Both the position numbers and the translations under genes were made by a program. Below, piece after piece: positions 30,232-39,423 of a stretch of DNA of 64,000 nt. The notes beneath the pieces were generated by a model. The model was not told where the DNA came from, made no database searches, and saw only the letters and a program-made list of their open reading frames with translations. The stretch is from Chloroflexota bacterium. Lineage in GTDB: Bacteria; Chloroflexota; Anaerolineae; Aggregatilineales; Phototrophicaceae. Every line of letters starts with the position of its first letter. Position 1 is the stretch's first letter. The stretch spans positions 1 to 64,000 of the forward strand of contig JACAER010000016.1 in the NCBI GenBank assembly GCA_013388745.1, in the 5' to 3' direction.

Positions 30232-30930
30232 TCAGCTCACCAGGCGGTAGCCGATACCCGGCACCGTCAAAATCATGGTGGGTTCGCTGGGGTTGAATTC
30301 CACTTTTTCGCGCAGCCGCCGCACATGTACATTGACGATGCGCTCGTTTTCGACATCGGCGTTATACCCCCAGACAGCGTCGAGAATCTGTGCGCGGCTG
30401 AGCACCTGACCATTGTGGCGCGCCAGATAAATCAGCAGGCGAAATTCAATAGGCGTCAGGTTCAGCAAATGATTACCGCGCCGCACCTGCCCGCGACTGC
30501 GATCAATCACCAGATCACCCACATACAACAGTTCTGCATCACTCATCGACAACTCGCCATAGGCGCGGCGCAGCAGCGCCCGGATGCGCGACAGCAGTTC
30601 ACGCAAGCTGAAGGGCTTGGTGACGTAATCGTCTGCGCCCATCTCCAGCCCCAGCACTTTATCCATTTCGTCGCGCCGCACGGTTAGCATCAGCACCGGT
30701 TGGCGCAGCCCCGATTGGCGTAACTGTCGGCAAAAATCAAAACCCGACCCATCAGGCAAACGGATGTCGAGAATAATCAAATGGGGGCTGTGCTCACGTG
30801 CATACTGCACACCCTCGCCACCAGTGTTTTTCCAGACAACCTGATAGCCATCGCGCTGAAGGCCATCCTGTAACCCATTGGCAACCGCTGGGTCATCCTC
30901 AATAATTAGAACATGCGTAGCCTGATGCAT
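30232..30930 (-). CDS. OmpR-family response regulator
   Basis: VLIIEDDPAVANGL receiver, HLIILDIRLPDGSG, YVTKPFSLREL; winged-helix C-terminus. Confidence 0.94.
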   Translation of the reverse strand: MHQATHVLIIEDDPAVANGLQDGLQRDGYQVVWKNTGGEGVQYAREHSPHLIILDIRLPDGSGFDFCRQLRQSGLRQPVLMLTVRRDEMDKVLGLEMGADDYVTKPFSLRELLSRIRALLRRAYGELSMSDAELLYVGDLVIDRSRGQVRRGNHLLNLTPIEFRLLIYLARHNGQVLSRAQILDAVWGYNADVENERIVNVHVRRLREKVEFNPSEPTMILTVPGIGYRLVS

Positions 30931-31018
30931 ACTGCCTCCCTAAGTTCCTGTACTCAGTGTATTAAATTTTCTTAAAAGCTCCAACTGTTCATCAGTTGTA
31001 GCGCACGCGCGGGTCGAG

Positions 31019-32026
31019 TCAGGCGTAGGTGATGTCCGTAAGCAGTTGGCAGACCACCACCGCAATCGCCGTCATCATGACGAACAGAATCAACACCGGG
31101 TAATCGAGCGCCGCCAGGCTGCGCGTGAACAGCAAGCCCATGCCGTCCCACGAGAAAATCTGCTCAGTCACCACCGCGCCGCCCAGCACAAAAGGCACAT
31201 TCAGGCCGATCAACGTCACCAGCGGTAAAGAGGCGTTCTTTAACGCATGGAGATAGATGATACGCTTGTTGAGCAGGCCTTTGGATTTCGCCGTGCGCAC
31301 ATATTCCGAGTCCAGCACTTCAATCATACTTGCACGGATAAAGCGGCTGTAGCCGGCAATGCTGACGGCGGAAAGGCAAAACACAGGCAAAATCATGTGC
31401 CAGGCCAGTTCTGCCAGCGAGCCGGTGCTGCCGCGCGTCAGATACATGCCCTGCACCGGCAGATACGGCAGCCCCGCCAGCCGGAATTGCACAGCGAAAA
31501 TGTAAATGCTGATGAGCGCCACCAGATAAATCGGCATGGAAAACAACACGAAGGTGATAATGGACAGCACGTTATCGGTCAGTGTGTAGCGTCGCAGCGC
31601 CGCGTAAATCCCGACCAACAGCGAAATCACAATCGTCACGATATACGAGACAACACCCAGCAGCAGTGTATTGGGTAGTTTTTGGGCAATTGCTTCAGTG
31701 GCTGGAATGCGCAGGCGGATCGATTCGCCAAAATCGCCGCGCAGCACGCCGCGCTGTTCGCCGTATACATCTGGTTCGGCGTCGCCGTCAATATCGCGCA
31801 TCCGCCAATCGTCGCCGATCAGCCAGGTCAAAAATTGCAGCGCCAGCGGCTCGTTGAGCCCCATCAGCGCTCGCAGGCGGAAGCGTTCGGCTTCGGTCAC
31901 GCGCGGGTCTTCGGTCAGATATTGCAGTGGGTCGCCCGCCGTTTTCAGCAGCAAAAAGGTCAGCACTGCAATAATCAACAGCAGTGGAAGCGACTCCAGG
32001 CAGCGGCGCAAAATGAATTTCAGCAT
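31019..32026 (-). CDS. peptide/nickel-type ABC transporter permease (DppB-like), apparently ended early by UGA
   Basis: MLKFILRRCLESLPLLLIIAVLTFLL...; C-terminus QLLTDITYA[TGA]LDPRVRYN*, versus the family-typical YAWLDPRVRY. Confidence 0.85.
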   Translation of the reverse strand: MLKFILRRCLESLPLLLIIAVLTFLLLKTAGDPLQYLTEDPRVTEAERFRLRALMGLNEPLALQFLTWLIGDDWRMRDIDGDAEPDVYGEQRGVLRGDFGESIRLRIPATEAIAQKLPNTLLLGVVSYIVTIVISLLVGIYAALRRYTLTDNVLSIITFVLFSMPIYLVALISIYIFAVQFRLAGLPYLPVQGMYLTRGSTGSLAELAWHMILPVFCLSAVSIAGYSRFIRASMIEVLDSEYVRTAKSKGLLNKRIIYLHALKNASLPLVTLIGLNVPFVLGGAVVTEQIFSWDGMGLLFTRSLAALDYPVLILFVMMTAIAVVVCQLLTDITYA

Positions 32027-32034
32027 ACCCCCCC

Positions 32035-32067
32035 AAAAAAAACACATACAAGGGCAACTAGTTGCCC
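32035..32067 (-). terminator. internal terminator/attenuator between SBP and permease genes
   Basis: Perfect 16-bp palindrome GGGCAACTAGTTGCCC (32052-32067); in minus orientation followed after ~10 nt by T8. Confidence 0.65.
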
Positions 32068-32090
32068 CTATAAACCTCATGACTCTGGAT

Positions 32091-32118
32091 AGAGGGGCAA
32101 GGCTGACCCTGCCCCTCT
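32091..32118 (-). repeat. inverted repeat downstream of the SBP stop
   Basis: AGAGGGGCA (32091-32099) ... TGCCCCTCT (32110-32118); stem-loop typical of 3' end stabilisers. Confidence 0.6.
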
Positions 32119-32129
32119 AAAAGGTGTCT

Positions 32130-33947
32130 TTAGCTGGCGGGCTGCCAGTATTCGACCTGACGGAAGTAATTGCTGGTCAGTGTGCCCATCGCGCGCATGG
32201 AGTCCACATTCCAGCGATCGCTGCGCACGGCATAGTACTGCGGACGCACATACAGACCGTGCCACATCGCCGCATTATAGAACAGCGTCTCGGCCTCATA
32301 ATGCAGTTCAAGCCGTTCCTCCGGGTCGAGCGTGCTGGCGACCAGCGTGTCCAGCCGGTCAAATTCGGGATCGCAGAACCAGGAGCTGTTCTGGCCGGTT
32401 GTGTTGCTGGGGCTGGGGATGCCGGAGCAGTACCAACTGTTGGGGGCGTTGGTGGCTGGAGAGAGCGGCGTGTTGCTGCGCGCGAAGATCGCCAGATCGT
32501 AAGCGCCGGTGTTGAGAACGCCGCGATCATTGAACGAAGCGAACAGCACTGTCGGCCCATTGACCACGAACAACTGTGTGCGGATACCCACCGCCGCTAA
32601 CTGCGCCTGAATCAACGTCTGGTAATCGGGGCGCGGCGCGCGCGGTGTCGTGTGGAAGCGCAGAATTAGCGGCGTACCATCGGCCACATTCGCCACGCCC
32701 TGCGAAACGCGCAGCGATGGCGCGGTGTTGTCCGGGCCTTCGTCGCCATCGTCATCCACCCAACCGGCTTCGGTCAGCAGTTGCCGCGCCAGATCGACAT
32801 CATATTCACGGAACGGCAGATCCGCTTGCACGAACTGTTCCGGGAACCACGAACGCGGGATCAAGGCACCTGTGCCTGCACCCAGCACGTTTTCGGCCAT
32901 GCTGCGACGATCAAGCGCGTGGACAATCGCTTCGCGCACGCGCACGTCCTGCATCGCCGGGAACGCAAACTCACCCATATTCATCCACAGCGCGTCATTA
33001 AAAACGCCCACTGTGAAAAATTCGGTGACATTCGCCATACTTTCATAGTCGGAAACCGAGCCGTCGTAGTTGAAGGCCATGTCGATGTCGCCGACTTCCA
33101 GCGCGTTTTCCATTTGTTCTGACTCAAGAATGAATTGCAGAATCAGCGTGTCAATCGTTCCACTTTGCTCGAATTCGTTGATGCCCCAGTTGGGATTGCG
33201 CACCAGCGTCATGCTCGTGCCGGCCTGATAGTCGCTGATGACATACGGGCCATAGCCGACCACCGCCAGCCAGTCGTTGAAGAAGGGCGCATCGTCGATA
33301 TTGTTATCAAACACGCCGTCGCCGTCCGTGTCCATCGTGAAGCCGTCTACATTGTCGCCCAGGAAGGAATGCGCCGGGATACCGCACAGCACGCTGGTAA
33401 TCAGATAATCCGGGAAGGGACGGTTGTACGTCATGCGGAAAGTCAGCTCATCCGGCGTTTCGGCGCTGGCGACCACTTGGGGATACAGGCCGCGATTCAC
33501 GCTGTCCACCGGGTCAGGCTGCATCATCAGATCGTGATAGAACATGCAGTCCGCCGAGGTAATCGGCGTGCCATCTGACCACAACATGCCGGGACGCAGA
33601 CGCCAGGTGACAATGGGCGCCTGGGTAGCATCCAGCGTGCCGTCGCCATCCACGTCAAACTGCACGTCGTACAGCTCGATCCCGCCGTTTTCCACTGTTG
33701 GGATTTCTTCGGCCATCACTGGGTAGACCTGACGGTTCTCGTCAAAGTCGAACAGGTCGCGCTGGTTGAACTCGGCGATGTAGGCCGAGAACGCCGACTG
33801 CGAAACCAGGAATGACCGGTCCGGTTCCTGTTCCCAACCGATGACAAACAACAGCCCCTGATCCTGCGCCAGCGCACTGCCGCCGACACTCAGAAGCAGC
33901 AGGGCGGCTAAAACAAGGCCGCACCAACGATACACTCGTTTACTCAT
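32130..33947 (-). CDS. ABC transporter substrate-binding protein (SBP_bac_5 family)
   Basis: Signal peptide; VTWRLRPGMLWSDGTPITSADCMFYHDLMM; family 5 solute-binding layout. Confidence 0.92.
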   Translation of the reverse strand: MSKRVYRWCGLVLAALLLLSVGGSALAQDQGLLFVIGWEQEPDRSFLVSQSAFSAYIAEFNQRDLFDFDENRQVYPVMAEEIPTVENGGIELYDVQFDVDGDGTLDATQAPIVTWRLRPGMLWSDGTPITSADCMFYHDLMMQPDPVDSVNRGLYPQVVASAETPDELTFRMTYNRPFPDYLITSVLCGIPAHSFLGDNVDGFTMDTDGDGVFDNNIDDAPFFNDWLAVVGYGPYVISDYQAGTSMTLVRNPNWGINEFEQSGTIDTLILQFILESEQMENALEVGDIDMAFNYDGSVSDYESMANVTEFFTVGVFNDALWMNMGEFAFPAMQDVRVREAIVHALDRRSMAENVLGAGTGALIPRSWFPEQFVQADLPFREYDVDLARQLLTEAGWVDDDGDEGPDNTAPSLRVSQGVANVADGTPLILRFHTTPRAPRPDYQTLIQAQLAAVGIRTQLFVVNGPTVLFASFNDRGVLNTGAYDLAIFARSNTPLSPATNAPNSWYCSGIPSPSNTTGQNSSWFCDPEFDRLDTLVASTLDPEERLELHYEAETLFYNAAMWHGLYVRPQYYAVRSDRWNVDSMRAMGTLTSNYFRQVEYWQPAS

Positions 33948-33981
33948 GCCAAACTCCTTGATCCGAAACAAATTTTGCGAA

Positions 33982-34027
33982 AAGAGGCAGCCCAGCGTGC
34001 GTATTGATCACGCAGCCTGCTCCTCTT
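33982..34027 (-). promoter_or_regulatory. two-tier hairpin in the 5' leader of the SBP gene
   Basis: AAGAGGCAG...CTGCTCCTCTT outer and GCGTG...CACGC inner stems, between divergent genes. Confidence 0.4.
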
Positions 34028-34133
34028 AAAGTTGCTTTTGGGGGTTACGGCAAGGTTGCGGGCTGGTTACAGCTTTGCATATCGAAATTACGCTAAACAT
34101 TCAAATAAACTTAAAAAGCAAAAAGCGAGTTTT

Positions 34134-34156
34134 GAACCGTTTGCCCTTCGACCGCT
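34134..34156 (+). promoter_or_regulatory. possible ECF-type promoter
   Basis: GAACC (34134-34138) and CGCT (34153-34156) with spacing resembling ECF -35 AAC / -10 CGTC architecture, upstream of the sigma-like ORF. Confidence 0.3.
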
Positions 34157-34218
34157 AAGTAGCCTATAGAACGAGAGAGGCAGGCATTGGGCTCCAAGAC
34201 CCTGAACTGCTGGCACCG

Positions 34219-35071
34219 GTGCAATCGGGCGAGGCCGACGCTTTTCAACGCCTACAAGCCGAACTGGAGCCGCAGATCAGGCGTTTTGTCCGGCGCATTC
34301 TGGGCGACAGCCGCGCCGAAGACGATGTGCTGCAAGATATGTTTGTCGCGCTGTACAACAATCTGGATCGCATTCAGCCAATTGAGAATCTGCGCCCCTA
34401 CCTCTATGGCATCGCGCGCAACCGCTGCTACAGCGAACTGCGGCGCGAACGGCGTTACGAACGGGTCTCGTTGGATGACGAGCCAGACTTTGAATTTGAT
34501 GAGTCTGCCGTCTACCTGGCTGATGACGCCGGCAGCTTTATCGTTGTGTGGGAAAACGAACCTGCCGGAAGCGGCGACCCGATGATCGACGCGCAGCACT
34601 ACAGCGCGGATGGCACGCCGCTGGTCAATCAGTTTCAGGTCAACACGTTAAGTGGCCGCAACGGCGGCACTACACGCCTGGACATGAACGCCGCTGGCGC
34701 ATTCGTGGCGGTCTGGACAAGCACGCTTTTCGACATTCGAGCACAGCGCTATGATAGTAATGGTATGCCCCATAGGCACTGAAATGATTGTCGCCAACAG
34801 TTTCACCTGGCACGATTACCCCAGCGTATTGATCGATAACAACGGTTACTTTCTCACCGTCTATATGGTGTATGTAAATGTATTCAACGATCCTATTAAC
34901 AACGAACCGGCCTCAGACAGCTTTGTCAGCATCATCAACTGCGATCTGCTGCCACTGATCGTCGCTGCGCTGGATAGCCTACTGGCAGTGCAGTACGGCA
35001 CTGGGTCGTATGATGTGGTGTCGATCACAGTGGACGCGGCCACGATGACGGTAGCAGTGTATGATGAGTAA
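34219..35071 (+). pseudogene. truncated ECF sigma factor fused to secreted-type repeats, interrupted by a 1-nt frameshift
   Basis: Sigma region 2 (FVRRILGDSRAEDDVLQDMFVALYNNLDRIQPIENLRPYLYGIARNRCYSELRR) runs into repeats (GSFIVVWENE...IDAQHYSADGTPLVNQFQVNT); frame shifts at CCCC 34768-34771, after which IGTEMIVANSFTWHDYPSVLIDNNG continues the repeat. Confidence 0.75.
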
Positions 35072-35076
35072 GCTGC

Positions 35077-36450
35077 TTATACGGGCGGCTCCTGGAACGC
35101 AAAGTCGATATATGGCTCGCCGGTTTCGTTCAGCTTGCCGCTGTTGAGGAACACAATACTGGCCGCTGCATCGCGTAATTTGTCCATGCGTTCGTCCAGC
35201 GTCACCAGCGGCAGTTTGGGGAACACCGCCGTAAACACGTACCCTTTATCGCTGTAAAGATTGCTGACTTTCATCCCCAGCTTTTCGAGGAAGTCGGAAA
35301 CCTCCTTGCGCGTCACCGGCGCAAACACCTGCGGCAGTTTGCCGGGCGGCGGTTTGCCCTGCCCGGTGGTTTCCAGAATCGAACGCAGTTCGGCGGCGGC
35401 GCTGGCGTAGGCCTTGCTCATGCCGCGGTTAAAATAGGCCGTCTGACGATCCACGGTCGGCTTTGCGCCCCGTGTTTCGGCTTCGCGCGCCGCGTTTTCC
35501 CACTTTTGCGCCAGCGACACAAGATCAGCATTCAGCGCTTGTACCAGCCCCACCAGCGGATGTTCCTCGGTATCGCTGGCCGTCGTTGCCGTCTGCGTCG
35601 ATGTCACGGTCGCCAGCACAGATTCTGTGCCCTGCGTGATCGCTTGCAGCTCCGCGCCCACTAAGCGCGCGCTGGCAACGCGCCGTTCGGGGTCTTTTTC
35701 CAGCATCCGCTGAATCAAGTTGACCAACGGTAGCGGCACATCGATGCGCAGATTCTCCAGCGCTATGATCGGCTTCTGCATGATCGAGACCATCAGCAGG
35801 CTGGGGGTGCTTTCGTCGAAAGGCAGTTTGCCCGTCAGCATTTCGTAGAGGATCACGCCGAACGACCAGATATCGGCACGCTCGTCCATCGGTCTGCCGT
35901 CCAGCGCTTCGGGGCTGAGGTAGGCCAGCGTGCCCATCACCGTCTGTGCCATTGTCAGGCGCGAGCGATACGCCAGATAAGCGATACCGAAATCGGTCAG
36001 GCGCGGCGTGCCGTCGCTGGCGATCAGCACGTTGCCTGGCTTCAGGTCACGATGCACGATCTTTAGGTGATGCGCGCGCGCCAGCGCGTCGGAGAGTTCC
36101 AGCGCAATCGACAGCACGCGCTTGAGCGTGAGTTGCCCCGACTTGCGCATCAGTTCCGCCAGCGAGCCGCCGCCGACATATTCCAGCACCAGATAATAAC
36201 TGTCTTCTTCCTTCGACATCGCCAGCACTTTGACGATGTTGGGGTGGTTCAAACGGCGCAGCGCTTCTCCCTCGCGCCGAAAACGCTCGACGATGCCCGG
36301 CTCCTGAGCGATGACCTCCGGCTTGAGATACTTAATAGCAACGGGTTGTTTGGTGCGTGTGTCCAGGCCTTTGTAGACTGTGCCCATCCCACCGTCGCCA
36401 ATCACTTCGCCGATTTCATAGCGCCCAGAAATCAATTTACCTGCGCTCAT
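35077..36450 (-). CDS. serine/threonine protein kinase
   Basis: ISGRYEIGEVIGDGGMGTVYKG, HRDLKPGNVLIASDGTPRLTDFGIAY, FGVILYEMLTGKLPF. Confidence 0.93.
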   Translation of the reverse strand: MSAGKLISGRYEIGEVIGDGGMGTVYKGLDTRTKQPVAIKYLKPEVIAQEPGIVERFRREGEALRRLNHPNIVKVLAMSKEEDSYYLVLEYVGGGSLAELMRKSGQLTLKRVLSIALELSDALARAHHLKIVHRDLKPGNVLIASDGTPRLTDFGIAYLAYRSRLTMAQTVMGTLAYLSPEALDGRPMDERADIWSFGVILYEMLTGKLPFDESTPSLLMVSIMQKPIIALENLRIDVPLPLVNLIQRMLEKDPERRVASARLVGAELQAITQGTESVLATVTSTQTATTASDTEEHPLVGLVQALNADLVSLAQKWENAAREAETRGAKPTVDRQTAYFNRGMSKAYASAAAELRSILETTGQGKPPPGKLPQVFAPVTRKEVSDFLEKLGMKVSNLYSDKGYVFTAVFPKLPLVTLDERMDKLRDAAASIVFLNSGKLNETGEPYIDFAFQEPPV

Positions 36451-36656
36451 GGACAAAAGCTTCCTCTTGTGATCGCGATACGTTGATTGTAACACCAATT
36501 GTGAACAAAAAACGCATTCCTGACAAATATCTCTTCTAGAACGCTGCGCGCCTTTTTAATTTTTTTAACAAGTTGCTGGACAAAGTAGGCGAACCCTAGT
36601 AGACTTTAAAGAACCCTCCATATTATGCACTTTTGCCTGACAGAGGACAAATCCCC

Positions 36657-37682
36657 ATGAGTAGTTCAACTCCCGTTATTCGCCTTCGCGACTTGCGCAA
36701 AACCTACATTGTCTCTGAGCGCGAGGCCGGAATGCGCGCGGCGCTGCGCAACCTGGTCAAACGTAAAACCCGCGAAGTCAGGGCCGTCGATCAAATCTCG
36801 TTTGCGGTCGCACTTGGCGAAGTGGTGGGTTTCCTTGGCCCTAACGGCGCCGGCAAAACCACCACACTGAAAATGCTTTCCGGGCTGCTGCATCCCACCA
36901 GCGGCGAAGTCAATGTGCTTGGCTTCACCCCCTATCGGCGCGAGCGCAGTTTCCTCTCGCAGATTACGCTCGTCATGGGGCAGCGTAACCAACTGGTGTG
37001 GGACATCCCGGCTGCCGATTCGTATGAACTCAACCGCGCCATTTACCGCATTCCGCGCGACCAGTTCAAAAAGACACTCGATGAGCTGGTCGAATTGCTG
37101 GAACTCGCGTCGCTGATAAGCAAGCCTGTGCGCAATCTATCGCTGGGTGAACGCATGAAATGCGAGATCGCCGGTGCGCTTTTGCACCGCCCGCAAGTGC
37201 TGTTTCTGGATGAACCGACGATCGGCCTGGATGTCACAGCGCAGCGCCGCATCCGCAACTTCATCAAAGAGTACAACACACGCCATAACGCAACGGTGCT
37301 GCTCACCAGCCACTATATGGCCGATGTCGAGGCCCTGTGCAAGCGCGTGATCGTCATTCATCACGGCAAGCTGTTGTTCGACGGCGAACTGGCCGGGCTG
37401 GTGCAGCGTTTGAACCCGACCAAAACGATCATTGTGGAGATGGCCGAAGAGGAGATCGAAGTACGCCGCTTGAGCGCTTACGGCGAAATCATCAACCGTG
37501 AAAACGGTCACGTCAGCCTGCGCGTGCCCAAGAACGACACCGCGCGCGTGGCGGCCCAGTTGCTTTCCGAACTGCCGATCACCGACGTCAGCATCGAAGA
37601 CCCGCCGATTGAAGACGCCATTGAGCAGATTTTCTCCACGCCCGATGACAGCAACGTGATGAAAGCGATGGCGGGTGATTGA
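36657..37682 (+). CDS. ABC-2 type exporter ATP-binding protein
   Basis: FLGPNGAGKTTTLKML Walker A, LSLGERMKCEIAGALLHRPQVLFLDEPTIGLD signature and Walker B. Confidence 0.94.
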   Translation: MSSSTPVIRLRDLRKTYIVSEREAGMRAALRNLVKRKTREVRAVDQISFAVALGEVVGFLGPNGAGKTTTLKMLSGLLHPTSGEVNVLGFTPYRRERSFLSQITLVMGQRNQLVWDIPAADSYELNRAIYRIPRDQFKKTLDELVELLELASLISKPVRNLSLGERMKCEIAGALLHRPQVLFLDEPTIGLDVTAQRRIRNFIKEYNTRHNATVLLTSHYMADVEALCKRVIVIHHGKLLFDGELAGLVQRLNPTKTIIVEMAEEEIEVRRLSAYGEIINRENGHVSLRVPKNDTARVAAQLLSELPITDVSIEDPPIEDAIEQIFSTPDDSNVMKAMAGD

Positions 37683-37818
37683 AATTTACCGCCAGATCAT
37701 CCGCACCGCTCTGGCCGTGAAGACGCAGTAGCGCGCCAATGCCGTGATCTGGTTGGTCGGCTTGCTCAACCTGATGCAGCGCTTCAGTGTACGTCATTAT
37801 GCCGCCGTAGGGGGATGA
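37678..37818 (+). pseudogene. relic of an additional ABC-2 permease (N- and C-terminal ends only)
   Basis: Continuous frame: IEIYRQIIRTALAVKTQ*RANAVIWLVGLLNLMQRFSVRHYAAVGG*; start resembles YNTQFKITLLEFLQYRAAMVIWMIDLV and end matches the LRRYGAVGG* tails of the downstream permeases. Confidence 0.8.
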
Positions 37819-38613
37819 ATGGTCGGGATCTACAACACGCAGTTCAAAATCACGCTGCTGGAATTTCTGCAATACCGCGCGGCGATGGTCATCTGGATGA
37901 TCGATCTGGTGTTGGAACCGCTGATTTTGCTGTCAGTGTGGTCAAGCGTCGCGCGCTCGCAGGGCGGCATGGTCGAAGGTTACGCCGTCCAGGATTTTGC
38001 TGCCTACTATCTGGCGTTGATGGTCACGCTGCACTTTACCGAGGATTGGCATTTGTGGGATTTTGACTGGTACATCCGCCAGGGCGAAATGTCGCAGCAC
38101 CTGATTCGTCCCTTTCATCCTGTGCATCGCCATCTGGTCGAAAGCGCGGTCTATAAGTATCTGATGCTGTTGGTGATTGTGCCTGTCGTAATCGTCCTGG
38201 CGCTGCTGTTTCAGCCTGCTTTCCATATCACGCTGGCAAATTTGCTGCTGTACATCCCGGCGCTGCTGTTGGGCGCGCTGCTCTCGTTTTTCGCGGGCTA
38301 TGTCGTGGGCATGACCGCCTTTTGGACAGCGCGTGTGAATGCGCTGGTGCAAATGTATTTTGTGGCGATGACCTTTTTCTCCGGGCAGCTTGCGCCGCTG
38401 GAACTTATGCCGCCGTTCTGGCGCTTTCTCGCGGATTTGCTGCCTTTCCGCTGGATCAACGCGCATCCCACCCAACTGCTGCTGGGGCGCCTGAGCGCTA
38501 ACGAAGTCATCGTGGGCTTCGCGGCACAAGTCTTTTGGATTGTCCTGCTGATCGCCGTCTTCAAGGTGCTCTGGCGTTTGGGCCTGCGGCGCTACGGCGC
38601 GGTGGGAGGATAA
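37819..38613 (+). CDS. ABC-2 family permease (paralog 1)
   Basis: Multi-TM; IYNTQFKITLLEFLQYRAAMVIWMI; ends LRRYGAVGG. Confidence 0.88.
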   Translation: MVGIYNTQFKITLLEFLQYRAAMVIWMIDLVLEPLILLSVWSSVARSQGGMVEGYAVQDFAAYYLALMVTLHFTEDWHLWDFDWYIRQGEMSQHLIRPFHPVHRHLVESAVYKYLMLLVIVPVVIVLALLFQPAFHITLANLLLYIPALLLGALLSFFAGYVVGMTAFWTARVNALVQMYFVAMTFFSGQLAPLELMPPFWRFLADLLPFRWINAHPTQLLLGRLSANEVIVGFAAQVFWIVLLIAVFKVLWRLGLRRYGAVGG

Positions 38614-38619
38614 GAAATT

Positions 38620-39423
38620 ATGTCAAGTTTGGTGAAATTCTACAACGCGCAGCTGAGAGTTGAAGTCGCGCTCAAGATGCAGTATCGCGTGGCGACCCTG
38701 CTCAACATGCTGCAAATGGCGGTTGAGCCGGTCATCTATATGGTCGTCTGGCGCACCGTCGCGCTGGCGCAGGGTGGCGCCGTGGGCGACTTCACGCCGA
38801 GCGCTTTGGCCACCTACTACATCATCTTTACCTTCATGCGTCAGTTTGTCGCGGCCACAGGGCTGTGGCTGTTCGAGTGGCGCATCCGCGAAGGCCATAT
38901 GTCTACCCTGCTGCTGCGCCCGCTGCATCCGATTCACGCCGACATCGCCGAAAACATCAGCTACAAGCTGTTTTCTTCGCTGGCGCTGGTGCCAGTGCTG
39001 CTGGTGATGGCGCTGGCCTTTGAAGCGCAGTTTACCGCGCCCTGGTGGCTCTGGCTGTTGTTCGCGCTGGCGGCCTGCCTTGGCGCGGCCATTCGCTTTA
39101 TTGCCCAATATGCGCTGGCCATGATTGGCTTCTGGACGACGCGGCTGGACGCCATCTGGCAGATGTATAGCATCGCACAGACGTTTTTCGGCGGGACGCT
39201 GGCGCCGCTGGCGCTGCTGCCCGCGCCGCTGCTGTTTATTGCCTCGCTGCTCCCGTTCCGCTGGATTCTGGCTTTTCCCATCGAACTGGCAATGGGGCGG
39301 CTGTCGTCAGAAGTGATTCTCGGCGGCTTTGTGGCCCAAATGCTATGGATTATCGGCCTGACGCTCTTGATGATTGTCGGCTGGCGCGTGGCCGTCGAGC
39401 GCTACGGCGCGGTAGGGGGATGA
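38620..39423 (+). CDS. ABC-2 family permease (paralog 2)
   Basis: Multi-TM; FYNAQLRVEVALKMQYRVATLL; ends VERYGAVGG. Confidence 0.88.
   Translation: MSSLVKFYNAQLRVEVALKMQYRVATLLNMLQMAVEPVIYMVVWRTVALAQGGAVGDFTPSALATYYIIFTFMRQFVAATGLWLFEWRIREGHMSTLLLRPLHPIHADIAENISYKLFSSLALVPVLLVMALAFEAQFTAPWWLWLLFALAACLGAAIRFIAQYALAMIGFWTTRLDAIWQMYSIAQTFFGGTLAPLALLPAPLLFIASLLPFRWILAFPIELAMGRLSSEVILGGFVAQMLWIIGLTLLMIVGWRVAVERYGAVGG

Noticed and set aside
31019-31021. UGA as selenocysteine or genome-wide Trp recoding
   Set aside because: The ancestral residue is Trp, not Cys/Sec, and TGA is an ordinary stop elsewhere in the window (e.g. trpA 20054-20056), so global recoding is not supported.
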